64,000 nt of DNA from Flabesymbios commensalis (GCA_964017125.1 OZ024908.1:57984402-58048401), one strand, 5' to 3'. Positions 11,665-22,467 are shown, numbered from the stretch's first letter. A program made the numbers and translations. Notes: a model not told the origin generated them from the sequence alone.

Positions 11665-11977
11665 GCGGGGGCCCTAGGGTAGTGGTTAGCACCGCTGCCT
11701 TTCACGCCATAGTCCGGGGTTCGGTTCCCGGTCTCGGCGGTTTGAAAGAAACAAAATTGTTTCTTCCCCATCCACGTGTGAAAGTTAGTATTGTGGGGAG
11801 CCTCCGTGACCGAGAGGTAGCGTGCTCGGCCTCAGACCGCCAGGGCTCGAATTTCAAATCCTGTGTCTGGAGGACAGTGTCATCTCAATCATCTCACCAT
11901 CCTCAGGAGGTTCTCCTGGCCCAGTTTAGCCTATATGTGCACAAAGGTGGCCTAAAGCCCGATTCATTTCATTTCAT
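11665..11977 (+). mobile_element. SINE-I, two tRNA-like heads, copy 1
   Basis: Head 1 (about 11671-11742) has an A-box-like TAGTGGTTAGCACC and a B box GGTTCGGTTCC at 11718-11728. Head 2 (about 11800-11873) has GACCGAGAGGTAGCGTGC and a B-box-like region near CTCGAATTTC. A non-tRNA tail follows (TCAGGAGGTTCTCCTGG, TTTAGCCTATATGTGCAC), ending in (ATTTC)n. SINEs are transcribed by RNA polymerase III from A and B boxes and mobilised by a partner LINE through the 3' tail. Which LINE is not visible here. Confidence 0.9.
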
Positions 11978-11990
11978 TGTAGAGGGGAGG

Positions 11991-12304
11991 GCGGGGGCCC
12001 TAGGGTAGTGGTTAGCACCGCTGCCTTTCACGCCATAGTCCGGGGTTCGGTTCCCGGTCTCGGCGGTTTGAAAGAAACAAAATTGTTTCTTCCCCATCCA
12101 CGTGTGAAAGTTAGTATTGTGGGGAGCCTCCGTGACCGAGAGGTAGCGTGCTCGGCCTCAGACCGCCAGGGCTCGAATTTCGAATCCTGTGTCTGGAGGA
12201 CAGTGTCATCTCAATCATCTCACCATCCTCAGGAGGTTCTCCTGGCCCAGTTTAGCCTATATGTGCACAAAGGTGGCCTAAAGCCCGATTCATTTCATTT
12301 TATT
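11991..12304 (+). mobile_element. SINE-I, copy 2
   Basis: Almost identical to copy 1. Differences noticed include CGAATCC in the second B box (copy 1 has CAAATCC) and the T-rich end of the tail. High identity suggests a recent event. Confidence 0.9.
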
Positions 12305-12404
12305 TGTAGAGGGGAGAAATAACAAAAGGAAAATTTAAATTAAAAAAAAACATTTACAAATCTAAAGAATTTTCAGGGGTTTCCTCAGGTCACCCGGGAT
12401 GCAG

Positions 12405-12665
12405 CCATGTAAGGGCCCCACTATTTAATCTCCAGAAGGGGGGGGGGGGGGGCTAGAGTGTTTTTAATAAAGAATTTCGGGCAGCCTCTGCGTGAAATAA
12501 ATGATTTACTTCAAGAACTGTTCTATAATAAACATGTAATAAAATTTGCAATTTTCAGCGTGCCACCGAGCCGGGTTTATATAAATAATTTGTCCGCGGA
12601 AAAAATTCTAGCCCTCCCCCCCTCCCCTGGAGATTGAATGGTGCCCCCTTACTTTGTTGCACATT
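12405..12665. mobile_element. family F foldback MITE
   Basis: Left arm: TGTAAGGGCCCCACTATTTA, then ATCTCCAG and a G-run into CTAGA. Right arm is the inverse: CTAGCCCTCCCCCC, CCCCTGGAGATTGAATGG, TGCCCCCTTACTTTG. The interior is AT-rich and non-coding. A related element lies at 44277-44670. Confidence 0.7.
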
Positions 12666-13152
12666 TGAAAAAAGGCGTCGAATTAATCTGATCATAATAG
12701 GAAATCATCCCTGGACTATTTAGTAGAACTACTTGTAGCAATATAGTTTTTCTTCAAAGTGGTGTCAAACAATATATGTTTGTCAGTGTGAAAAGGTGAC
12801 CACGGATGTGACTATTTTATATAGGCTTAATTTATTCTCGCGAATCTTCCTGGAAAAGCCTGCGTGAAGACTTCAAAATCCGTCATTGGGACTTATGACC
12901 TTTGTAATTGCTGGGCTGATCTCAGTAGAAGTTTATCCTTCAAAATAAAACACGAAACAGACATCACAGACGTTGGCACAACGTTTAACTAGCATAGGTT
13001 GTACGTATATTGTTAGATGGTTGGGCGCATTTTGCGTGGTTAGCGAATATTTGTCCGCGCCATTGAATAATCACCGGAATCATGTTGTCAAAACTGAATG
13101 TTCCGGTATCGTTATTATTATTCCTGAAAACAACGGGAGATGTGCGTAACAT
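12666..13152. other. no recognisable feature
   Basis: No coding or repeat signal recognised. Confidence 0.4.
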
Positions 13153-13241
13153 CCAAGCAAACGCGATACACTGATCCAATATTGGACCACCGTCACAGAC
13201 AGTGGCCAAACCTTGAACCAACATTGGTTTAGTGTATCGTT
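13153..13241. mobile_element. family A MITE, diverged
   Basis: CCAAGCAAACGCGATACA at the left, CCACCGTCACAGACAGTGG in the middle, and GTGTATCGTTCTTACTG at the right. Confidence 0.6.
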
Positions 13242-13324
13242 CTTACTGCGTTATACCGCTGACAAATCCAATTTGTCCTCTTATTTACCCTGTCCACAAA
13301 AAAACTTTTTCACCAAACACAGGC

Positions 13325-13421
13325 CCCAGCAATCGCACAATGTTGGTGGAATATAGGGCCAGCGTCGCAGACGGTGGACAAATATTTAACCAACATTGGG
13401 ATAATAACCCGTGTTTGCTGT
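13325..13421. mobile_element. family A MITE
   Basis: CCCAGCAATCGCAC at the left, core GGCCAGCGTCGCAGACGG, right end CCCGTGTTTGCTG. Confidence 0.7.
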
Positions 13422-14194
13422 GGTGGCGCCTAAACAAAGTGTTGAACTAATAGATCGACGTTTTATGATATCATACCAATGTATTTAAAACACACCACTG
13501 CATTATTTTCTTTGTCCGACCACTACATTCTAAGCCGGGATGGAGAGTTATTGTTTATCAAGTACACAGACCAATTATCATGGGAGGCATGTGGTATTAT
13601 AATCAGGTGTGACCGACATGTGTCCGAAAAAATTTCAAACATCCCAAGAAAATTTGGAAGTGGTTGGGTGGGACCAGGGCCATTTTGAATAGAAAATTGG
13701 AAACCAACTTGAAGTTTTCCCTCCATGCCGTAGATTGGTTATCAAAAAAAAAGAATTGATAGGGGGACGGGTGGTTTTAGTGAGCTCTATCCAATTTTTT
13801 TGTTTATTGTCTGGAATTTTTTTTAACTTTGCAAGTCCCCTTAGAGAACGTTTATGCATGGCTGCCTGTTGAAAGATGCGTCCAAAATGAAGGGATATCC
13901 TTTCCAAACCAAATATATAACTAGACAGTCAGGCAGAGACTGCAAACATGCACCGACGGATTGTTTCTTGGCCCGAGACATACCTCTGATAACAGTTTCA
14001 TGCAAATCCGTTAATTACTTTTTATATAATCCGACGGAGGGACAAACAAGCAAAGTCATGTACTAAATTTATTTTGTATTAGCTATTGCAGAAATGAAGG
14101 CTTAAATGCACACTCTTCGTGGGCTGATGGCGTTTCAATAGATGACATCGCACACAACGTTACGAATGCCCATTATCATCTTCCCGACATCAGA
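13422..14194. other. no recognisable feature
   Basis: Several overlapping 60-90 codon frames on both strands (13479-14066), none with a motif. Probably chance. Confidence 0.4.
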
Positions 14195-14270
14195 CAGCAA
14201 GGCTCGCTGCTCCCGAGTTCGCAGACCGAGCCTCGGCCGGCGACCTCGGGAGCAGCGAGCCTTGCGTGGG
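14195..14270. repeat. GC-rich inverted repeat
   Basis: Arms AAGGCTCGCTGCTCCCGAG (about 14199-14217) and CTCGGGAGCAGCGAGCCTT flank a short GC-rich loop with GCCTCGGCCGGCGACC. The flanks ATCTTCCC and GGGAAGATG extend the pairing imperfectly. It stands out in AT-rich DNA. Confidence 0.8.
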
Positions 14271-14382
14271 AAGATGCCCATCATTGAATCTGACCAAAAA
14301 TAGTTCTCATGTCGAGATCTGTGGCCCTGGCCCAATATTGAAGAGGTACCGGTTCAACGTCTTGTGTTCGCATGACAGTATA

Positions 14383-15334
14383 TAAACTAGAGAGAAATTG
14401 TGACTTTTCAAGTAACTATAATATTTTGGGCTAGGTTTTATAAGTTTTTGTTGCGGCCATTTTGCATTTTGTTGGGTTATTTTTCTTATGACAGATTGAT
14501 TGGAATTTCGCGTACAAATTTGTTGGCAGCCTGAACTGTAATTTTAGACTTCGGACTTCAGACATCAAATTTCAGAAGTCCCCAATGAGCTTTTGCACTT
14601 TTAAATTGATATACTTGTATGTCAAATGAAATCGCATTCAGAGTGCATGCCCAGTACACACATTGACTTGTCTCTCTGTTGACTTAATATTGTATCACTA
14701 TCCCTGACGCTAGCCAACATTATTACAACATTGATTCAACGTTTTGTGTTTGCAACTGTTATTTTAAGGTTTCAACTGTCCATACCTAATACACAATATT
14801 GGTTTAATACTGGGCCACTGTCTGCGACGCTGGCCCGAAATGGAAACATTGGATAAATGTATTTTTATTTTCAAAACGAGAGACTAAAGGGTGGAGTGGG
14901 TCAGGACATAGGGGCACCCTGTTCACCCTCCTGGCAATAAATGGAGAATCACCCGACATGTACACTATTGAACCAACATTGGACCCTATTATAGGCCCAC
15001 TGCCGTGCAAGCCAAAAGGCAGTATCTGCTCACATTTCAAGTAACCGATACCGCCGTTTGCTTTTGAAGAACAGCATAGTGCACTATATGCTCACTTTAC
15101 AAGTGAGCAGAAACTGCCTTTTGCCATCCAAGAGTATAGTGATCCAGAAAATCCAGGATAAATACGGAAGAACATGCTGGATGACTTAGAAGAGTCACAG
15201 CACACCAGCCGACTACTTAGGGAATATGGTGTCCAAATTCCATGTTGACTGGATAAATAGCTTCTAACAAAACCTGCACAGAGCAATAAGTTTAAAGAAC
15301 CAGACAAAAATCAGAATATTTGGGCATAGCCCAA
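14383..15334 (+). repeat. 0.95 kb tandem duplication, unit 1
   Basis: Matches 15335-16285 throughout: GAAATTGTGACTTTT, GCGGCCATTTT, GATTGGAATTTCGCGTA, a family A core CTGCGACGCTGGCCC, GGCACCCTGTTCA, a family E palindrome (near 15000-15060) and CATAGCCCAAA at the junction. Non-coding; the short frames in both units are not conserved as protein. Confidence 0.85.
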
Positions 15335-16285
15335 ATATAACTAGACATGAATTGTGACTTTTCTAGTAACAATAATATTTGGGTTAGATTTTATGAGTTT
15401 TTGTGGCGGCCATTTTGAATTTGGTTGGGTTATTTCTATTATGACAAATTGATTGGAATTTCGCGTATGACTTCGAACTTCAGACTCTCAAATTTCAGAA
15501 TTAAGCTGAGCTTTTGCATTTTTAAATAGATATATATATGTTTGTCAAATAGAATCGCATTCAGAGTGCCCAGTACACACAGTGACATTTCTCTATGTTG
15601 ACTTAATGTTGTATCACTATCCGCGACGCTAGCCCAACATTAAAACAACATTGATTCAACATTTTGTGTTTGAATAGAATTGCAACTGTTATTTTAGTTG
15701 TAGCAGTTAAAATGTTTCAACTGTCCATATCAAATACACAATATTGGTTCAAAACTGGGCCACTGTCTGCGACGCTGGCCCGGAATTGAAACATTGGATA
15801 AATGTATTTTTATTATGAAATCTAGAGACTAAAGGATAAAGTCGGTATGGACATAGAGGCACCCTGTTCATCCTCCTGGCAATGAATGGAGAATCACCCG
15901 ATGTGTACACTATTGAACCAATATTGGATCCTATCATAGGCCTGCTGCCGTGCAAGCCAAAAAGCAGTATCCGTTCACTTTACATATAAACAGATACTAC
16001 CTTTTGCATTTGAAGAGCAGCATAGTGCAGTATCTGCTCACTTTACAAGTAAGAAGAAATTGCTTTTTGCCATTCAAGAGTATAGTGATCCATGAAATCA
16101 TAGATCAATCCGGAAGACTTAGAAAAGTCATAGCACCACTCCTGACTACTCTGGGAATGTTGTGTCAAAATTTCAAGTTGATTAGATGAAAACTCAAGGA
16201 GAAATAGGCTCTTACAAAAACGTGCTAATAATAAAAAGTTTAAAGTTCCGTCGAAAACTCAATATATTTGGGCATAGCCCAAAAT
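15335..16285 (+). repeat. 0.95 kb tandem duplication, unit 2
   Basis: Second unit, with substitutions and indels throughout. It ends GGGCATAGCCCAAAA, as unit 1 does. The divergence points to an old duplication, or to two adjacent copies of one composite repeat. Confidence 0.85.
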
Positions 16286-16319
16286 TTAAAATAACTATAG
16301 CTCATATTTTAACAGGGCG

Positions 16320-16530
16320 CCTGCGGGGAAATGGACTTGTGAGACCAAAATCTCGTTCACACTATGCGCGGCATGACGTGGTGCGTCGCGGCACGGGAAA
16401 AAAATTGAAATACTCATATAAGTGACGCTTGTTCACATCATGCGCGGTGCGATGTGGCGCGGGACAAATTGATATACTTATATAAGTAGGGTGTGTTCAC
16501 ATCTGCGCCGCTCGTTGCGACGCGGCACGG
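16320..16530 (+). repeat. three GC-rich subrepeats of about 70 bp
   Basis: Units share GTTCACA(C/T), a GCGCGGC/GTGCG block, GGCACGGG or GCGCGGGAC, and a tail with ATA(C)TCATATAAGT or TATACTTATATAAGT. Such GTTCACATC...GCG subterminal repeats are common at ends of DNA transposons, but no partner end is seen. Confidence 0.6.
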
Positions 16531-16609
16531 CCCGAGCAGAATTTAAATTATTTGCACTTAAATTATTCAGAAAACCATATGTATACGTGTGTACATGTAT
16601 CTAGTAGGA

Positions 16610-16830
16610 AGAAGGGGGTATCGTGCACCCCTCGGAAATCAATCTCTAATTCATGTTTCTAGATTGGAAATAATGTCATAGAAAACGATTTGCTATGTTA
16701 AAAAGTTGTTAAAATGTCCCACATACCATTTTTATGCAAATCAGTGACGCCATTACTGGAAAATGTATATTTCGCCATATCTCAGCCAATGATATAATAT
16801 TGTTTTGCCAGAGTCATAGACAGTGATACA
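16610..16830 (+). repeat. inverted repeat, left arm (partner 18990-19215)
   Basis: Reads GGGGGTATCGTGCACC, then TTTCTAGATTGGAAA, GAAAACGATTTGCTAT, AAATGTCCCACATACCATTT, GCCATTACTGG and ATATCTCAGCC. The reverse complement of all these words lies at 18990-19215. Confidence 0.8.
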
Positions 16831-16844
16831 GCATCAAGCCAACA

Positions 16845-17225
16845 AAGAAGTCAGACTCCAGAAATCTAAAATTCCAATCAATCTCTCATGATAAAAATAA
16901 CCCGACAATATTTAAATTGGTTGCCATAAAACGCACATAACGTAGTCCAAACATTATTGTTACTTGAAAAGTCACAATTCCCTCTAGTTTTTATTATGAG
17001 AGATGATTGAAATTTTAGATTTCTGGATTCTGACTTCTTTGTTGGTTTAATGCTGTATCACTGTCTGCGACGCTGGCCAAACATTAAAAGAACATTGCGT
17101 CGACGTTTCGTTGTTAATTTGTAGCATTTGAAAGGTTCTACTGTTCCTATCAATCACCCAATGTTGGTTCAATGCTGAGAGACCCTCTGCGACGCTGGGC
17201 CCACATTGAAACATTCTTGGATATA
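16845..17225. repeat. inverted partial copies of the 14383 unit, with family A cores
   Basis: GAAATCTAAAATTCCAATCA through AAAAGTCACAATT (16860-16982) is inverted relative to the start of the tandem unit at 14383. 17005-17220 returns to plus orientation and holds two CTGCGACGCTGG cores. Confidence 0.6.
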
Positions 17226-18138
17226 GGCCTCTGTATTTTAATTGATTAAATGTAGAGGGTGACCAAAGGGTGCAAGGCGGTCATGTCGCCTCTGACAATG
17301 GGCCCTTATATTGACTGGCCAAGATTCATCCATGGGCTTCTTCCGACAGGTACATAAATGTACCACCATTGATCCATTGATGCACACCTCCCCCATTATA
17401 ATTCATCAGATCCACTATCCTTCCGCTAGCGTCAGCTAGTGGCTCTGATTGATAGCACTGTGAAATGTGTTCCGTTGAAGATATTCATGAGCTTGACCCA
17501 ATTTAACGGCCAGCCAATCAGGATATGTTAAACGAAATGTAAACAATACACTGACACACCACGTGGCTGTCAAGCTGTTGCTGCCTGAGTCAAACTAACA
17601 CTGTTTACACGCTAATTCATATAGATGTTCTCGTAATGATGGCCAAAGGTTTTATTTTCCAATAGTCTTCACCAGGACTGTTTTTCTATTGTGCTTACTG
17701 GAGATTCTCTGACATAGGGCCGTCTTGATTCAGTTCACATAGCATTATGCGATCTGACCTAGGTATTATTAGACGCCCAGACCTTTGTCTTGGTTGTCTA
17801 CTGCGCTCTGTCTGGCCGTCTGCGAAGCACTATCTGGAAGGACAAGCATTAGCGTCTTGTATTTCCACCGTTGTCAACGTTGGCCAATATTTAATCACCT
17901 TCGGGCCAATTTTGCCCGTTTTTTGGCTAATAATACTTGGCACCCCTATCTCTGTGAGCAGCTTAGTCACTTGAACAGACGGCCCGCATTAAGACACACA
18001 GCTCTGTGGGGATCAGAGAAGGGTCGCTGTCAGTGCCCCCTCTTTGGTACGTACCCAAAACAAAAACACGACCATATAAGGCCTCTAGGCCCAAATATTT
18101 ATAATTCGCCCTTTAGAAGCGTTATAATTCAATAAAAT
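17226..18138. other. no recognisable gene
   Basis: Two overlapping open frames (17747-17974 and 17785-18135) have no recognisable domain, and the DNA has weak family A-like words (TGGCCGTCTGCGAAGC). I do not call a gene. Confidence 0.4.
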
Positions 18139-18341
18139 TCGGGGAGCCGTACCCTCCTAGGGCACAGCCAGTTGTAGACCTATAACTTAAAAATCAGTCA
18201 GCGTGGACATGTTGTCTGCGATTCACATGGAGGTGGACGGTCGGGGAGACGTACCCTCCTAGGGCACAGCCAGTTGTAGACCTATAACTTAAAAATCAGT
18301 CAGCGTGGACATGTTGTCTGCGATTCACATGGAGGTGGACG
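18139..18341 (+). repeat. 102-bp tandem duplication, two units
   Basis: Unit 1 starts at 18141 and unit 2 at 18243. Both read GGGGAG, GTACCCTCCTAGGGCACAGC, ATCAGTCAGCGTGGACATG and CACATGGAGGTGGACG. They are nearly identical, so the duplication is recent. Confidence 0.95.
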
Positions 18342-18430
18342 ATGCTAGGGGAAGTTGGGGTCACAGTACATCTAATTTTGATGCCATATCAGGACGTGGC
18401 ATTACAGAAGAGATTCTCAAAGCACTGTAG

Positions 18431-18461
18431 CAGGGCCACCTAGCTGTGCTAGGTGGCCCTG
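18431..18461. repeat. perfect 14-bp stem hairpin
   Basis: CAGGGCCACCTAGC, loop TGT, GCTAGGTGGCCCTG. It has no T-run after it, and its context is repetitive DNA. Confidence 0.9.
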
Positions 18462-18464
18462 AGA

Positions 18465-18790
18465 AGGAGGCTGACTTCCCCAAGACTTAGGGATCATTGT
18501 GCCAAGATTTTAAGTCGATTGGAGAAAAACTCAGGGAGAAATAGCGCAATATAAGCCCCCGACGTGTACATCATTGGGCAAACATTGATTAGCACTTAGT
18601 GATCCAGAAAATCTTGAATAAATCCAGAAAAACAACTGGGAATTCTTAGAAAAGTCAAAGCACACCTCCACAAAACCTAAGGATCATTGTGCCAAGGTTT
18701 GAAGTCGATTGGATAAACACGCAGGGAGAAATAGCCCTGGACATAGAATAATAAAAGTGTCAAGATCCAAACAAAACTTAATATATTAGG
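18465..18790 (+). repeat. duplicated block (about 18470-18545 and 18660-18740)
   Basis: Both copies read CCCCAAGACTTAGG or CACAAAACCTAAGG, GATCATTGTGCCAAG, AAGTCGATTGGA and CAGGGAGAAATAGC. A related block lies in the tandem units near 15127 and 16080 (AGTGATCCA, then TTAGAAAAGTCA). Confidence 0.65.
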
Positions 18791-18989
18791 ACCAAAAGGT
18801 CCCAACATAATTATGTGCTGGTATGTTGCTTACAGACATGCGAAGGACATAATATCAGATCACTCTGAAAATAGTTTTATTATGTTCTTTGACCCTCAAA
18901 ATATAGGTCTGGAAACTTGTTTTGGGCAGTTATCTTTAATATTGGCTTAGCTATGGCAAAAATAGATTTTTTGGTAATGGCGGCACTAT

Positions 18990-19215
18990 TTTGCACATTA
19001 TCATGTGTTAGTCACATCTGATCACTTCAGCACTCTGGGCTGAGATATGACAAAACATACATTTTGCAGTAATGGCGGCAATAATTTGTATAAAAATGGT
19101 ATGTGAGACATTTTGACAACTTTATATTATAGCAAATCGTTTTCTTTGATATTTTTCGATCTAGAAACATCAAATAGAAATTACTTTCCGGGTGGTGCAC
19201 GATACCCCCTTCTTC
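18990..19215 (-). repeat. inverted repeat, right arm (partner 16610-16830)
   Basis: Reverse complement of the arm at 16610. The TAATGGCGGCA word also occurs just upstream (near 18980), so this arm includes an internal duplication. The two arms enclose about 2.2 kb. Confidence 0.8.
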
Positions 19216-19970
19216 CTGCCCAACTAAATGTATTAAAACCAATCCGGCATGTGTCTACATTAAAAACAAACACCGCCCACGTACGATACTTTCGGATATT
19301 ACATTATTAGACCTAACCCGTAAACCGCTGAAATAAATAAATTAAAGGTTCACAATATGAAATTCGGCTAATATTTAGACAGATAATGTGGCTGTAAGAG
19401 AGCCGGAAGAAGTAAGAAGCGGGATTCTCTCCACCTTGGATGCTGCCAATATCAATGGTGACCACCTTGCTTGGCTCGATTCGTGCGGTGGGCAAAATAA
19501 AATTATCATCCTTGCACTTTGGTAGCACCTGCTTGATCTATTTATATTTATTTATTTGACTTTCCAGTTGAAAACATGCAAATAGTAGTACAATATCATT
19601 ACTATTCATTGATTGAAAATTGTCCAACATGTCATCACGGGAAGAGTTTGAGACGACCTCTACAAAGCCTTTAAGCCACATAGGTGAAATAAAATTATAT
19701 AATACATTAATATATAACAGTATAATATAAAACCAATAGTTCATCAGTTATAGTTGTCGTCATAATTATCATGCAATGACAACGTAAGATTCAGTGTAGT
19801 ATAAAAAATGAGTGATATGTACACATAAAAAGAAGATAAGTGACAATTTCTTGCACCAAAACCATAGATGAATTGGCTACAACATATTCTATACCAACAA
19901 AAACACTCTGCATGGGAGTGGAGATTATCATGCATTGACCATAAATGTCCCGAACCTGGACGCTCTTTTA
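19216..19970. other. no recognisable feature
   Basis: AT-rich; several 60-70 codon frames without motifs. Confidence 0.4.
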
Positions 19971-20258
19971 TATATATATGAATATTGCTTTACGTCGCTT
20001 TCTGCACAATCATGGCAATATCGCGACAGAAGGAAGCCCGAAGCTGGGACTATGCCCTACTCTTATTTCGAATGACTTCAAGGGTTTTTGATAGTGCACA
20101 GTACAATAGGCAGCACTGTACACTCCATGCCTTTGAACAGTTTGGAGCACTGTATAAGCACAACCACGATGACAAATATCCGTCCCGACCAGAATTCGAA
20201 CCTGGTACCCCCAGGTTACAAGCCCCAGACGATACGAATGAGCCATCGGGGCCGGCTG
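19971..20258 (-). mobile_element. SINE-II, minus-strand copy
   Basis: A tRNA-derived SINE of about 290 bp matching 46262-46540 in the opposite orientation. On the minus strand the head reads TGGCTCATTCG and carries a B box (reverse complement GAATTCGAACC at 20192-20202). The body has CAGTGCTCCAAACTGTTC and the tail ends GACGTAAAGCAATATTCA. Overlapping small frames on both strands here come from the SINE. Confidence 0.85.
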
Positions 20259-20840
20259 GACACTCTTTCATGGACTCTGAGAAAGATTTTGCTGCTTTGG
20301 AGAAAGGAAAGAAAACATACTGTTACACTCAATTGATCTCTTATCAGGTACTAATGCAAGACTGTTACAAACAAAACCCAGAATAGTTGTCACTAGGCTG
20401 AGTAGTAAATTTTTCGACTTGGGCATCTTCAAAACTTGTCAAAGAAAATGTGAACACGTTAAAAGAAAAAGTGACATTCATGTTAGATGGAGAGGGATAG
20501 ACAAGGTTGGTGAATATAAATACAAAACAAAACTCGATGAGGATTGGAAGACTGTCTGGGAAACCGCTCAACCGTTTGTCCGCAAACCACAGACTGAACG
20601 ACCAGCTCCAAAAACAACACAAATTTATCCCACAAACATTTTGTGAATTCTATGAAGATGTTCGTGCAGATACTGACGCACAAACGAACATTACTGATAT
20701 TAGCAGAGGGTCTTGCAAACCATCCTGTAAGCTTTACTAAGGATCTAAGCTTCTTGTCAGAGAATGCCAGGATAATCTGCATCAAATTATTAAGATCATC
20801 GAGAAGGAAAGCTCTCGTAAAATAAAGTACAAATACATGT
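20259..20840. other. unassigned region with overlapping small frames
   Basis: Frames at 20419-20646, 20507-20740 and 20643-20825 (plus) and 20365-20785 (minus) overlap. The plus translation with KCEHVKRKSD and DEDWKTVWETAQ is hydrophilic and looks more protein-like than chance, and a shifted frame (DVRADTDAQTNITD) continues it. It could be a decayed exon or element ORF. I cannot name a family. Confidence 0.25.
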
Positions 20841-21148
20841 AGTACTTGCTGGAGTTATAAACTTTGCAATGTATTGAATAATAATTTAGTTTTCTGTAGC
20901 ATTGCTTTCTGACTGATATCCTTAAGTTGAGTAATCTCTATAAGTTAACTTGCCAAGTAGAGTGATCCTGCGTCTACCGTCTGATCTTTTTTTTCTAAGA
21001 GAGTTCAGATATAGCCTGGTAGCTCATTATCACAATGAATCACAATGAATCTGATAATAGTGGGTGGATTGTTATTAGATTTGAGCTAAGGCAATTATGG
21101 TTAAGTGTTAGTTTTCGGTGTGTATCAAGGCTATGAAACAAAGCATTA

Positions 21149-21512
21149 TAACTCCAAGACTATTAATGTTAAAGGGACATGATCACCACATACTTTTAAG
21201 TCTGGTTTTGATAATGTCGAAACTTGTTAGGGGCATCAAAATGCAGCTAGTGAATTTTAATTTTTATTGTTAAAAGATGCTAGTCTAATAATCTTTATTA
21301 TTAAAAGTTCAAAATAACCAACTGCTGATGCATATGGCAAGTCTGCACTGTACACTGGCCAGCAAACACGAAGCATTTTCATAACATTTATACAATGTTG
21401 GACCAACGTCGAGGACGCTGTATAAATGTTATGCAAATGTTTTGTGTTTGCTGGCTGACTATTAAATTAGGTGGTGATCATGTCCCTTTAACACTTATGT
21501 TCTAGGAGTTAC
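21149..21512. mobile_element. TTAA element with 42-bp inverted repeats, hosting a family A copy
   Basis: Left arm TAACTCCAAGAC then GTTAAAGGGACATGATCACC (ends about 21190). The right arm (21471-21512) is the inverse, perfect over GGTGATCATGTCCCTTTAAC and imperfect beyond. TTAA sits at 21169-21172 and 21488-21491, so the mobile unit may be AGGGACATGATCACC to its complement (21173-21487) with TTAA duplications. The interior is AT-rich with no ORF, and a family A MITE lies at 21359-21454. Confidence 0.75.
21359..21454. mobile_element. family A MITE nested in the TTAA element
   Basis: CCAGCAAACACGAAGCATTT at left, TTGGACCAACGTCGAGGACG in the core, AATGTTTTGTGTTTGCTGG at right. Confidence 0.85.
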
Positions 21513-22467
21513 TCAGTGACCATGTCCATTTAAGTATGTTATCCGAAATCTATAATAATGATAGTTATTTTCCAAGCAAGTTCAAGGTTCTTTTATTAGC
21601 TGTCCCATGGGGATCCTAGTGCACCAATGCATGTAGTTTAATGTACACACATTATAATAAGTTGATAACACTCAGGCCTCCAACGAACATTTTAGATACA
21701 AAATGATTGTTTTTTATTGGCTATATCTGCGTCTCTCTAAATTAGACGAAATATAACATGATAATGAACTATTGAATAGTACCAGAAATGCATAGTACAA
21801 CATCATGCATTTCCGATAGTACTAATATACGGGTAGATCTGGATACGATACCTTAATGTATATAATTGGGCACAAAATGAAGAATCAAAATAATGTTTGA
21901 GGTAACACTGCTAACATCTCACACAAGGTCCTTAGACAAGAACTTGTTTTAAAATTTCTAGTCCAAGAGGGAACCTCTGTGTAACTATACAAAGCACCCC
22001 GGAAAATACGAATCAATTTTTCAGACCCTGTGGAAATGTACATGCATGCCAAATAGTATTCAAATATCTATAGTTATTGTGATCTATTGTCCGATGGGTA
22101 ACATTACTTATCTTTTAACCTGTTTTTGCCTCCAAAACATTATCTGTACATACCAAGCTATTTCAACTCAAAACATCAATCCACCAATTGATTAAAATGT
22201 GTATGAAGAGTTAACATATTTATGCATGTATGAAGTATACGGTCAACATTACACAATGTGTGATGTTGTAAAGTGTTATAACAAGTTGATATCTTCTTGC
22301 TTGAAAATTCCAAATGTTACATGTCTGTAAATTTGCATATGCAAATATATTTGCGATTATTTCACAATATACTTACACAGCGGTGTTATTTCTACACATC
22401 CACATCAAAAATGTTCCACTTTAAGCGAAAATCAATGTTTTGCGGACATTTTAAGGTACAAACTTGA
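21513..22467. other. no recognisable feature
   Basis: AT-rich, no coding frame over 60 codons. Confidence 0.45.

Larger units (their letters stand above)
11652..12317 (+). mobile_element. tandem pair of SINE-I insertions with shared target repeats
   Basis: Two nearly identical SINE copies (about 11665-11977 and 11991-12304) in head-to-tail order, period 326-327 bp. A 13-bp word TGTAGAGGGGAGA (middle copy ends GG) lies before, between and after them at 11652, 11978 and 12305, as expected for target-site duplications. Either a second SINE used the duplicated site or the unit duplicated unequally. Open frames at 11637-12008 and 12008-12322 are translations of the SINE. Confidence 0.9.

Noticed and set aside
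11637-12322. Open frames of 123 and 104 codons, with similar ones at 33977-34312 and 48000-48359
   Set aside because: All are translations of SINE-I; the same peptide recurs at each SINE copy.
18431-18461. Intrinsic transcription terminator
   Set aside because: The hairpin lacks a T-run and the setting is eukaryotic repeats.
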